Part shown: piece after piece, positions 8,059 to 15,501 of the stretch
How the letters are laid out: each line of letters opens with the position of its first letter
How positions within the stretch are numbered: position 1 is the stretch's first letter
Source of the DNA: Gammaproteobacteria bacterium
GTDB lineage: Bacteria > Pseudomonadota > Gammaproteobacteria > Steroidobacterales > Steroidobacteraceae
Assembly (NCBI GenBank): GCA_025357835.1
Contig: JANYLM010000110.1
Location: forward strand, 1-32,604
Reading direction: 5' to 3'
DNA length: 32,604 nucleotides
Notes under the pieces: generated by a model
Seen by the model: the letters and a program-made list of their open reading frames with translations, nothing else
What the model was told of the DNA's origin: nothing
Database searches by the model: none
Program-made: the position numbers and the translations under genes

Positions 8059-9852
8059 ATGCACGAATATCAGGCACCCATGGCCGACATGAAGTTCGTG
8101 CTGCGCGAGCTGGTCGATCTGGAACTGCTGGCGCAGCTGCCGGGTTTCGGCGATTTGACATTGGACGTGGCCGAGGCCGTGCTCGAGGAGGCGGAGAAAT
8201 TCGCGGGCAGCGTGCTTTCCCCGCTCAACCGCAGCGGCGATGTGCAGGGCGCGCGCTGGCAGGACGGACAGGTGCTGACGGCAGACGGCTGGAAACAGGC
8301 CTACAGTCGATTCATTGCGGACGGATGGACCGCGCTGTCCTGTCCCACGGAATTCGGCGGCCAAAATTTGCCTCGAGCTCTCTCGGCCCTGGTCGAGGAG
8401 ATGTGGAACGGCGCCAACCTGGCGTTCGCACTCTGTCCCATGCTGACGCGCGGCACCGTCGATGCCATCGAGCTGCGCGGATCACAGGCGCTCCAAGGCA
8501 CCTATCTTTCGAATCTGGTCAGCGGGAAATGGACCGGGACCATGAATCTCACCGAGCCGCAGGCGGGGTCGGACCTGTCGGCTGTGCGTACTCGCGCCGT
8601 GCCCACGGGCGATGGTCGCTACCTGGTGACGGGTCAGAAGATCTTCATCACCTACGGCGAGCACGACTTGACCGACAACATTGTGCATCTGGTGTTGGGG
8701 CGTGTTGCCGGAGCGCCGGAAGGCGTGAAGGGTATTTCTCTATTCGTGGTGCCGAAGTTTCTGGTCAATGCCGATGGCTCTCTGGGCAAGCGCAACGACG
8801 TTCACTGCGTGTCCATCGAAGACAAGCTGGGAATCCACGCAAGCCCGACCTGCGTTCTGGCCTATGGACAGAACGGCGGGGCCGTAGGCGAACTCGTGGG
8901 CGAGGAGAATCGCGGGCTGGAATATATGTTCATCATGATGAACGCGGCGCGCTATTCGGTGGGCATCGAAGGCGTGGGCATTTCGGAGCGCGCCTACCAA
9001 ACCGCGCTGGCCTACGCGCGCGACCGGATCCAGAGCACCGAGGCGGGCTTGCGCGGCAGCGCTCGCGTGGCCATCATCCGGCACCCCGACGTGCGCCGCA
9101 TGCTAATGCTCATGAAGTCCCAGACCGAAGCGATGCGGGCGCTGGCCGCGGTGGCCGCGGTCGCGCTGGATGCAGCCCGCCTGCATCCGCGCGCCGAGGA
9201 ACGCGTACGTCATCAAGCTTTCGCCGATCTATTGATTCCCGTGATCAAGGGCTGGTGCACCGAGAATTCGGTGGATATCGCTTCCATGGGCATTCAAGTG
9301 CATGGGGGGGTCGGCTTTGTCGAAGGGACCGGTGCATCACAGTACTTGCGCGATGCGCGCATCACCCCGATTTACGAGGGCACCACGGGCATTCAGGCCA
9401 ATGATTTGATCGGCCGCAAGCTGGCGCGCGACGGCGGGCGCGCGGCGCAGACGGTTATCGCCGAGATGCGAGGTCTGGCAAAAGAACTGACAGCCAATGC
9501 GAATTTATCCGCGATTTCGCCGGTATTTACCGCCTCCGTCGATGCGCTGGAGCGGGCGATCCGCTACGTGGTGCAGAACTACGGCACCGATATCCGTAGT
9601 GTCTCCGTGGGCGCCGTGCCCCTACTCAAGCTGTTTGGTATCGTGGCCGGCGGCTGGCAGCTGTTGCGGTCTGCATCCATCTCGCAGCTCAAGCTGACCG
9701 CGTCCAAGGCGAGCGGCGCCGATGCTGGTTTTTATGAGGCGAAAATCGCAACCGCGCAGTTCTATGCCGACCATGTGCTATCGCAGGCGCCGGGACTGGC
9801 GCATAGCATCGTGCATGGCGCGGCCGGCGCACTGACTGAGGGCGTGCTGTAA
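8059..9852 (+). CDS. Acyl-CoA dehydrogenase, large (DmdC/FadE5-like) class
   Basis: At 597 residues this is longer than the roughly 380-residue mitochondrial-type dehydrogenases and belongs to the 600-residue class. It opens with YQAPMADMKFVLRE, the usual start for that class. The FAD/substrate signature is MNLTEPQAGSDLSAVRTRA. The base that abstracts the alpha proton is probably Glu440 in TPIYEGTTGIQ. The flavoprotein would oxidise an acyl-CoA to its 2-enoyl-CoA in the cytoplasm and pass electrons to ETF. It lies 6 bases after icmF and 6 before the BtuF-like gene, so its likely substrate is a mutase product or substrate such as butyryl- or isobutyryl-CoA. That is inferred from context; DmdC proper acts on methylmercaptopropionyl-CoA. 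Confidence 0.92.
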   Translation: MHEYQAPMADMKFVLRELVDLELLAQLPGFGDLTLDVAEAVLEEAEKFAGSVLSPLNRSGDVQGARWQDGQVLTADGWKQAYSRFIADGWTALSCPTEFGGQNLPRALSALVEEMWNGANLAFALCPMLTRGTVDAIELRGSQALQGTYLSNLVSGKWTGTMNLTEPQAGSDLSAVRTRAVPTGDGRYLVTGQKIFITYGEHDLTDNIVHLVLGRVAGAPEGVKGISLFVVPKFLVNADGSLGKRNDVHCVSIEDKLGIHASPTCVLAYGQNGGAVGELVGEENRGLEYMFIMMNAARYSVGIEGVGISERAYQTALAYARDRIQSTEAGLRGSARVAIIRHPDVRRMLMLMKSQTEAMRALAAVAAVALDAARLHPRAEERVRHQAFADLLIPVIKGWCTENSVDIASMGIQVHGGVGFVEGTGASQYLRDARITPIYEGTTGIQANDLIGRKLARDGGRAAQTVIAEMRGLAKELTANANLSAISPVFTASVDALERAIRYVVQNYGTDIRSVSVGAVPLLKLFGIVAGGWQLLRSASISQLKLTASKASGADAGFYEAKIATAQFYADHVLSQAPGLAHSIVHGAAGALTEGVL

Positions 9853-9858
9853 TAGGTC

Positions 9859-10689
9859 ATGGACGGTCGATACCCCCGCCGCATCATTTGCCTGACCGAA
9901 GAGCCCACTGAGGTTCTGTATGCGCTAGGGTTGGAGGACCGGATTGTGGGTATCTCCGGCTTCACGGTGCGACCGGCGCGGGCGCGCCGCGAAAAACCCA
10001 GGGTCTCGGCGTTCACCAGCGCCAAGGTGGATCGTATTCTTGCGCTTCAGCCGGATTTCGTGGTCGGGTTCTCCGACATCCAAGCCGATATTGCGCAGGC
10101 GCTGATCAAGCGCGGGATTGAAGTCTGGATCAGCAATCATCGTTCGGTGGATGGGATACTGGGCTATGTGCGTCGGCTCGGCGCATTGGTGGGCGCCGCC
10201 GACAAAGCCGAGCGCTACGCCGTCGAGCTCGAAGCGCATGTCGACAGCGTGCGGCGGGCGGCCAGCCGAATGCGCCGCCGGCCGCGCGTCTACTTCGAAG
10301 AATGGGACGAGCCGCTCATCACCGGTATTCGTTGGGTCAGCGAACTGATCGGCATCGCCGGCGGCGATGACGTGTTTCCCGAGCGTGCGCTCTGCGCGCT
10401 CGGCAAGGATCGCATCCTGGGGGATGCGGGCGAGGTTGTACGCCGCGCTCCCGATATCATACTCGGCTCCTGGTGCGGTAAGCGCTTCCGTCCGGAACGA
10501 GTGGCAGCCCGCCTCGGCTGGGATGCAGTGCCCGCGGTACGCGACGGCGAGTTGCACGAGATCAAATCGCCAATCATTCTGCAGCCGGGGCCGGCGGCAC
10601 TGACCGACGGGCTCGATACCATCCACCGGATATTGCAGCAATGGTCGGAGCGGTCCGCAAGCGCCACCCCGGCACAACGGCGCGCATAG
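9859..10689 (+). CDS. BtuF-like cobalamin-binding protein without signal peptide
   Basis: This 276-residue protein has the two-lobed BtuF/FhuD-type substrate-binding fold: IICLTEEPTEVLYALGLEDRIVGIS at the start, KVDRILALQPDFVVG, a long linker helix, and VVRRAPDIILGSW in the second lobe. Classical BtuF delivers vitamin B12 to BtuCD in the periplasm. Here the mature-type sequence starts at once after the methionine. An in-frame TAG at 9853-9855, two codons upstream, rules out a longer N-terminus with a signal peptide. No BtuC, BtuD or TonB receptor gene is nearby. Its place between a B12-dependent mutase operon and a DUF1289 gene suggests cytoplasmic cobalamin binding. Corrinoid binding itself is inferred from the fold and context. 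Confidence 0.83.
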   Translation: MDGRYPRRIICLTEEPTEVLYALGLEDRIVGISGFTVRPARARREKPRVSAFTSAKVDRILALQPDFVVGFSDIQADIAQALIKRGIEVWISNHRSVDGILGYVRRLGALVGAADKAERYAVELEAHVDSVRRAASRMRRRPRVYFEEWDEPLITGIRWVSELIGIAGGDDVFPERALCALGKDRILGDAGEVVRRAPDIILGSWCGKRFRPERVAARLGWDAVPAVRDGELHEIKSPIILQPGPAALTDGLDTIHRILQQWSERSASATPAQRRA

Positions 10690-10884
10690 ATGACCAATCC
10701 AGTCGCCCTACCGTCCGAAGCCACGGTGGCTTCGCCCTGTATAGACATATGTCGCCTGGATGCGCAGGGTTTGTGTGTCGGCTGCCGCCGCACTCTCGGC
10801 GAAATTTCCGAATGGTCGCGTGCCAGCGAGACGCGGCGGCGCGACATCCTGCGCGAGCTGGAACTGCGGAAGGTGGCCGTTTAG
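10690..10884 (+). CDS. DUF1289 family Cys4 protein
   Basis: This 64-residue protein starts directly after the TAG of the BtuF-like gene. It carries the DUF1289 signature SPCIDICRLD, then GLCVGCRRTLGEISEW. The four cysteines (17, 21, 29, 32) are spaced C-x3-C-x7-C-x2-C and could bind zinc or an Fe-S cluster. The function of the family is unknown. The N-terminal 14 residues are probably disordered and the C-terminus is a charged helix. It is the last intact gene of the icmF operon. Confidence 0.85.
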   Translation: MTNPVALPSEATVASPCIDICRLDAQGLCVGCRRTLGEISEWSRASETRRRDILRELELRKVAV

Positions 10885-10915
10885 TGCAATCGCAATTGCC
10901 GCATTGTTCCACTGT

Positions 10916-11119
10916 ATGGCGGCGTGTACGATTCCGCAGCCGATCCGTGCCGCATTGCATTTGCGAGACGGAGATGAACTGGTGTATCAGATCGATGGCG
11001 CGCGGGTGATTTTGACGAAGGCACAGAAGTCGAACGACGCAGACGACCCAGGTCATGGGCCGGATCGGGCGAGAATTGGGTCTATGAGCGTCGCTTTCAC
11101 CGGTACTCGAGTTTACTAA
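10916..11119 (+). pseudogene. Truncated AbrB/SpoVT-type antitoxin-like remnant
   Basis: From the ATG at 10916 this frame reads MAACTIPQPIRAALHL, then RDGDELVYQIDGARVILTKA. This matches the core of a MazE/AbrB swapped-hairpin DNA-binding domain. The first strand of the domain, normally containing SKGQV before TIP, is missing, and the C-terminal 30 residues do not resemble any antitoxin tail I know. No toxin gene follows. The last four bases overlap the stop of the convergent SDR gene. It is probably a degraded fragment. A short expressed protein cannot be excluded, because it follows the DUF1289 stop by 31 bases. Confidence 0.42.
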
Positions 11120-11883
11120 CGCGCCTGCATTCTGATCGCGCCGTCGAGACGAATAGTCTCTCCGTTGAGCATGGCGTTCTCGAGTATGTGACCCACCATG
11201 GCGGCGTACTCATCGGGCTCGCCCAGCCGCGGCGGAAACGGCGTCTGCTTGCCCAGTGAATCCTGGGCCTCCTGAGGCAAGCCTTTCATCATGGGGGTTG
11301 CGAAAAGCCCCGGAGCAATCGTCATGACACGAATCGCCGAAGAGGCCAGTTCGCGTGCCATGGGCAGAGTCATGGCGACAATGCCGCCCTTCGAGGCTGC
11401 ATACGCCACTTGCCCGATCTGACCGTCGAAGGCGGCGACCGATGCCGTCATAACGACGACGCCGCGCTCGCCCGCCGAGTTTGGAGGATTGTGCTGCATG
11501 GCTACCACGGCGGCCTTTGAAACCAATACGGTGCCGACCAAATTTATTTCAATCATCTTTCGAAAGAAAGCGCCGGCCATGGCACCTTGCTTGCCGACCA
11601 GACGGGTCGGCGTGGCGATGCCTGCGCAATTGATCGCCGCATTTATCGAGCCCATTCGCTCGCGGGCGCGATCGATGGCGCTGTTGACCGCGGCTTCGTC
11701 GGTTACGTCGGTTGCGATGAAGGCGGCGCGCTCGCCCAGAGTCGTGGCCGCCGTGGCGCCTTGCGCCTCGTTCACATCGAGCAGCGTGACTTTACCGCCG
11801 GCCTGCACGATTCGATTCGCTACGGCAAGACCCAATCCGGACGCGCCGCCCGTGACGACGGCGTGTGTCTGTTTTAGTTGCAT
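11116..11883 (-). CDS. HSD10-like short-chain dehydrogenase (3-hydroxyacyl-CoA dehydrogenase type 2)
   Basis: This 255-residue SDR starts at MQLKQTHAVVTGG; the frame is open upstream, but this ATG follows a GAGAG motif and gives the usual family length. It has the NAD-binding TGGASGLG (residues 11-18), NCAG, a catalytic Ser region MTASVAAFDG, and YAASK. The C-terminal stretch with PPRLGEPDEYA and NGETIRLDGAIRM is that of HSD17B10/type-2 3-hydroxyacyl-CoA dehydrogenases, which oxidise 2-methyl-3-hydroxybutyryl-CoA in isoleucine breakdown and short straight 3-hydroxyacyl-CoAs. It is the last gene of the mmsA operon, 10 bases after the HIBCH gene. No mmsB gene is in the operon, but this protein is not of the 3-hydroxyisobutyrate dehydrogenase family. 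Confidence 0.9.
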   Translation of the reverse strand: MQLKQTHAVVTGGASGLGLAVANRIVQAGGKVTLLDVNEAQGATAATTLGERAAFIATDVTDEAAVNSAIDRARERMGSINAAINCAGIATPTRLVGKQGAMAGAFFRKMIEINLVGTVLVSKAAVVAMQHNPPNSAGERGVVVMTASVAAFDGQIGQVAYAASKGGIVAMTLPMARELASSAIRVMTIAPGLFATPMMKGLPQEAQDSLGKQTPFPPRLGEPDEYAAMVGHILENAMLNGETIRLDGAIRMQAR

Positions 11884-11893
11884 GAATTCACTC

Positions 11894-12994
11894 TCATAGG
11901 TTTTCCAACATTGCCAAGGGGTGTGCGGACGGCGTCCACCGATCGCGGAAAAAAACATCCACCATGGAATCCGTCACATCTTCAATCCGGTCCGGCTTCC
12001 ATTGCGGGGAGTTGTCCTTGTCGATAATCAGAGCGCGTACTCCCTCGAGAAAGTCACCCTGTTCGAAGCATTGCTGCGTCATGCTGAGTTCCATGCGAAA
12101 GCAGGCGGCGAGCCTCATGTCCTTGCCGAGCCGCAGTTGACGCAGCGTCACGCTCAGCATGGTGGGCGAGCGGCTGCGCACGAGCTTGGCGGTCTGCTGC
12201 GCCCAATCGGCGTATTCCGGACGTGTTTCCGCGTCGAGCGATTCGAGTATGGCGCGGACGTTGGGCTGTGAGAAATGCAAGTCGATGCCGGGACGCAGCA
12301 GGCTCAGCGAGGGTGCGGGTAATTCCAGAGCCGCCCGCGTGTGAATGACGCGGCGCAGATCAGTCGGGTAGTCGCCGCCCCAGGCCAAATTTTCCAAGTC
12401 CTCGGCCAGCGACGCGACTGCAGCCGGCGGCAAGTACACGTCGGCCAACTGACTGTATAGAGCGTCGGCACCGCGAATCTGCACCCCAGTCAATGCGAGG
12501 TAGGCCCCGAGGGCGCCCGGCAGCCGGGACAGAAAATAACTGGCGCCCACGTCCGGGAAAAATCCGATCGCCACCTCCGGCATGGCGATGCGGGTGCGCT
12601 CGCCGACGATGCGCAGCGTCGAGCCTTGAGCAAGGCCCATTCCGCCCCCCATGCAAATCCCATCCATCAAGACTACATAGGGCTTGGGATAGGTGTAGAG
12701 CAGATAATCGAGAGGGTATTCCTTGATGAAGAACTCGCGATGCAGGGAACCTGAGTCCTTGAAGCTGCGGTACAGCGCGCGAATGTCCCCGCCGGTGCAA
12801 AATGCCTTGTCGCCCGCTCCCCTGACTAGGACGGCGCGTACCTCGGGATGGGCTGCATATTCGCCCAACAGCGTGCGCAGCGCTTCGATCATGGGAAGCG
12901 ACAAGGCGTTGAGCGCCTCGGGGCGGTTCAGGGTAATGAAAGCGATGTGATTGCGGACTTCGCGCAATATTTCCCCGCTGCTCACCACCTCCAT
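11894..12994 (-). CDS. 3-hydroxyisobutyryl-CoA hydrolase
   Basis: This 366-residue crotonase-superfamily protein matches the HIBCH subgroup in length and motifs: FCTGGDIRALY, DGICMGGGMGL, and the active loop MPEVAIGFFPDVGASYFLSRL with its catalytic Glu and Asp. The C-terminal extension beyond residue 260 is typical of HIBCH and absent from ordinary hydratases. It releases 3-hydroxyisobutyrate from its CoA ester in valine degradation. The ATG at 12994 follows the stop of the upstream hydratase by 23 bases. A GTG at 13003 and a TTG at 13021, which overlaps that stop, are in-frame alternatives and no candidate has a clear Shine-Dalgarno, so the start is uncertain by up to nine residues. Confidence 0.92.
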   Translation of the reverse strand: MEVVSSGEILREVRNHIAFITLNRPEALNALSLPMIEALRTLLGEYAAHPEVRAVLVRGAGDKAFCTGGDIRALYRSFKDSGSLHREFFIKEYPLDYLLYTYPKPYVVLMDGICMGGGMGLAQGSTLRIVGERTRIAMPEVAIGFFPDVGASYFLSRLPGALGAYLALTGVQIRGADALYSQLADVYLPPAAVASLAEDLENLAWGGDYPTDLRRVIHTRAALELPAPSLSLLRPGIDLHFSQPNVRAILESLDAETRPEYADWAQQTAKLVRSRSPTMLSVTLRQLRLGKDMRLAACFRMELSMTQQCFEQGDFLEGVRALIIDKDNSPQWKPDRIEDVTDSMVDVFFRDRWTPSAHPLAMLENL

Positions 12995-13017
12995 GGCCTT
13001 CACGCCATCGCGGCGGA

Positions 13018-13788
13018 TCAAGCGTTCTTCCAGACGGGTGGACGCTTGTCGAGAAATGCGTTGACACCCTCCCGCTGATCCGCGCCGTCGAACAAGTCGA
13101 CGAACCGCTCCCTCTCCAGCGCCAAGGCCGCGGCTCGCGGGGTTCCCAGGCGCGCCTGATGGATCAAGCCCTTGGCGTAGGTGACGGCGCGCGGGCTCAA
13201 TGCGGACACTCGCTGCGCGACTTCCAAAGCGGCTTGCCGCGCCTGGCCGCGAGCCACGACCTGCTCGACCAAACCAATGTGCAGCGCGGTCGCGGCATTG
13301 ATCCTTTCGTTGGTGAGGATCATGCGTTTCGCCCAACCCTCGCCGACCAGCCACGGTAGGGTCTGAGTGCCGCAGCCGCTCGGCAGTAGTCCCACCGAGG
13401 CTTCGGGCAGCGCCATCTGTGCGTGCTCTTCGGCGATGCGCAGGTCGCAGGATAGGGCGCACTCGAGTCCACCGCCCATGGCGTAGCCGTTGATGGCGGC
13501 TATCACCACGGGTCGGGCTTCCTGCAGCGCCTCAAAGGCCGCGCCGAACCGCTGGGCCATGAAACGCGCCTGCACCTTGTCGCCGTCGGCAAAGCACTTC
13601 AGATCGGCGCCGGCGCTGAAGAATTTCTCGCCCTGACCGGTGATGATGACGGCGTACACATTCATGTCGCGATTCAAATCGCCGATGACCTGGGTGAGAC
13701 GCTCCAATCCGGCGGCGGTGAAGGTGTTCGCGGAGGGATTGTTCAAAGTCAGGGAGGCGACGTGCCCGTCGATCTTGCATTCGATCAT
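13018..13788 (-). CDS. Enoyl-CoA hydratase
   Basis: This is a 256-residue crotonase with both hydratase glutamates kept, in GGGLECALSCD and LPEASVGLLPSG. The oxyanion-hole segments are FSAGADLKCF and NGYAMGGGLE. It should add water across 2-enoyl-CoAs. Between mmsA and the HIBCH gene, its expected substrate is methacrylyl-CoA, giving 3-hydroxyisobutyryl-CoA; this is inferred from the operon. It starts 30 bases after the mmsA stop. The Shine-Dalgarno is weak, which suggests expression depends on read-through from mmsA. Confidence 0.92.
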   Translation of the reverse strand: MIECKIDGHVASLTLNNPSANTFTAAGLERLTQVIGDLNRDMNVYAVIITGQGEKFFSAGADLKCFADGDKVQARFMAQRFGAAFEALQEARPVVIAAINGYAMGGGLECALSCDLRIAEEHAQMALPEASVGLLPSGCGTQTLPWLVGEGWAKRMILTNERINAATALHIGLVEQVVARGQARQAALEVAQRVSALSPRAVTYAKGLIHQARLGTPRAAALALERERFVDLFDGADQREGVNAFLDKRPPVWKNA

Positions 13789-13818
13789 GACTGATTCCCG
13801 CGCCTCTGACGGCGATCC

Positions 13819-15345
13819 CTATTTTAGACTGATGGTCGTATTGACGCCGGTGGACGTGCTGCTGTCGTCGAACCATCGCGACGTAATGGTCTTGGTCTGC
13901 GTGTAGAACTGCACTGCCTGCTTGCCGTAGGGGCCAAGATCGCCGAGCTTCGAGCCGCGCGATCCGGTAAAGCTGAAGGAGGGCACGGGCACCGGAATCG
14001 GCACGTTGATCCCGACCTGACCCACGTCGATCTCGCTTTGGAACTTGCGGGCGGCGGCGCCGCTTTGCGTGAAGATGCCGGTGCCGTTGCCGAAGGGATT
14101 GTTGTTGATGAGCGTGATGGCCTCGTTCAAGGTATTCACGCCGACGATGACCATCACCGGTCCGAAAATTTCGGTGGTGTAGATTTTCATTTCTGGCGTC
14201 ACGCCCGAGAAAATCGTCGGGCCGATGAAATTGCCTTTCTCGTAGCCCGGCACTTTGATGCCGCGGCCGTCCAACTCGAGTTTGGCGCCTTCCTTGATGC
14301 CGTCTTCCACCAGGCCGAGGACGCGATTTTTCGCATTCTTCGAGACCACGGGTCCCAAATCGGCGCCCTTTTCCACGCCCGCGTTGACCTTCAGGGTCTT
14401 GGCCTTAGCGACGATATCCGGTATCCACTTCTGCGCGTCGCCCACCAAGACGGTGACGGAGGTGGCCATGCAGCGCTGCCCGGCGGCGCCGAAGGTCGAC
14501 CCGACCAGGGCATTGAGCGACTGCTCCTTGTTGGCGTCCGGCATGACGACAGCGTGGTTCTTGGCGCCCATCATGCATTGCACTCTCTTGCCATGCTGCG
14601 AGGCCAGGTTGTAGACGTGCGTGCCCACCGCGGTCGAACCGACGAAGGAGACTGCGACGATGTCCGGGTGGGTGCAGATTGCGTCGACGGCGCGCTTGCC
14701 GCCATGGATGATATTCAATACGCCCGGAGGCACGCCGGCCTGCAGAGCGAGCTCGGCCAGCAGCATGGGGGTCAGCGGGTCCTGCTCCGAGGGCTTGAGC
14801 ACGAAGGTGTTGCCGCAGACGATGGCCATGGGAAACATCCACAGGGGGATCATGGCCGGAAAATTGAAGGGCGAAATGCCCCCGCACACGCCGATGGGCT
14901 GGCGCAAGGTGTAGGTGTCCACGCCGCCGGCGACATTCTCGGCGAATTCACCCAATTGCAGCGTGCCGATGGAACAGGCGTGTTCGACCACTTCGAGCCC
15001 GCGGAACACATCTCCCTCGGCATCCGCCAGGGTCTTGCCCTGTTCCGCACTCAAAGTGTGCGCGATGCTGCTCATGTGTTCCCGCACCAGCGCTTGCAGC
15101 TTGAGCATGATCCGGGCACGTGTTGCCAGCGGCGTGTTTTTCCAGGTTTTGTAGGCTTTGCTTGCAGAGGCAACTGCGGCGTTGATTTCATCGTCGGTGG
15201 CAAAGGGGACTTGCGCAAGCACTTCCTGGGTTGCAGGGTTGACCACATCCTGCCATTCGCTGGTTTGCGATTCGATGAATTTGCCGTCGAGCAGCATTTT
15301 GACTGTAGGAGTCTGATTTGCCAGCGTTGCGAGTTTGCTTGTCAT
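13819..15345 (-). CDS. mmsA: CoA-acylating methylmalonate-semialdehyde dehydrogenase
   Basis: This 508-residue aldehyde dehydrogenase is of the MmsA class. It has [18 protein letters not shown], the NAD-fold [22 protein letters not shown], and catalytic Cys292 in GAAGQRCMA. It converts methylmalonate semialdehyde and CoA to propionyl-CoA, CO2 and NADH, the last step of valine and thymine breakdown. The ATG at 15345 is preceded by AGGGGA at good spacing; the frame is open upstream but that part has no family similarity. The C-terminus is slightly longer than usual and Ser/Thr-rich. It is the first gene of the minus-strand operon and is divergent from the AraC-family gene. Its product feeds the prpBCD genes nearby. 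Confidence 0.95.
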   Translation of the reverse strand: MTSKLATLANQTPTVKMLLDGKFIESQTSEWQDVVNPATQEVLAQVPFATDDEINAAVASASKAYKTWKNTPLATRARIMLKLQALVREHMSSIAHTLSAEQGKTLADAEGDVFRGLEVVEHACSIGTLQLGEFAENVAGGVDTYTLRQPIGVCGGISPFNFPAMIPLWMFPMAIVCGNTFVLKPSEQDPLTPMLLAELALQAGVPPGVLNIIHGGKRAVDAICTHPDIVAVSFVGSTAVGTHVYNLASQHGKRVQCMMGAKNHAVVMPDANKEQSLNALVGSTFGAAGQRCMATSVTVLVGDAQKWIPDIVAKAKTLKVNAGVEKGADLGPVVSKNAKNRVLGLVEDGIKEGAKLELDGRGIKVPGYEKGNFIGPTIFSGVTPEMKIYTTEIFGPVMVIVGVNTLNEAITLINNNPFGNGTGIFTQSGAAARKFQSEIDVGQVGINVPIPVPVPSFSFTGSRGSKLGDLGPYGKQAVQFYTQTKTITSRWFDDSSTSTGVNTTISLK

Positions 15346-15369
15346 GAGAAATTCCCCTGGGTCGTTAAC

Positions 15370-15383
15370 GTACGCGCGCGTAC
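15370..15383. promoter_or_regulatory. 14-bp perfect palindrome between mmsA and the AraC-family gene
   Basis: GTACGCGCGCGTAC is an exact palindrome 25 bases before the mmsA start, inside the 156-base divergent intergenic region. Its position suits an operator acting on mmsA. Alternating CG/GC sequence in GC-rich DNA can be palindromic by chance, so the role is inferred. Confidence 0.35.
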
Positions 15384-15501
15384 CCGAGCTCAATAGTCTA
15401 ACCCGGCGCGGCTCCCAGAGGCAGGACTGGATGGCGCTGTGCGTGTGGGCAGCCCTTTGCGCAATCTCCAATTGACCGTATCGCGTAAACTATAGCAATT
15501 T

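Noticed and set aside
10916..11119. An intact toxin-antitoxin module
   Set aside because: The antitoxin-like domain lacks its first strand and no toxin gene lies on either side.
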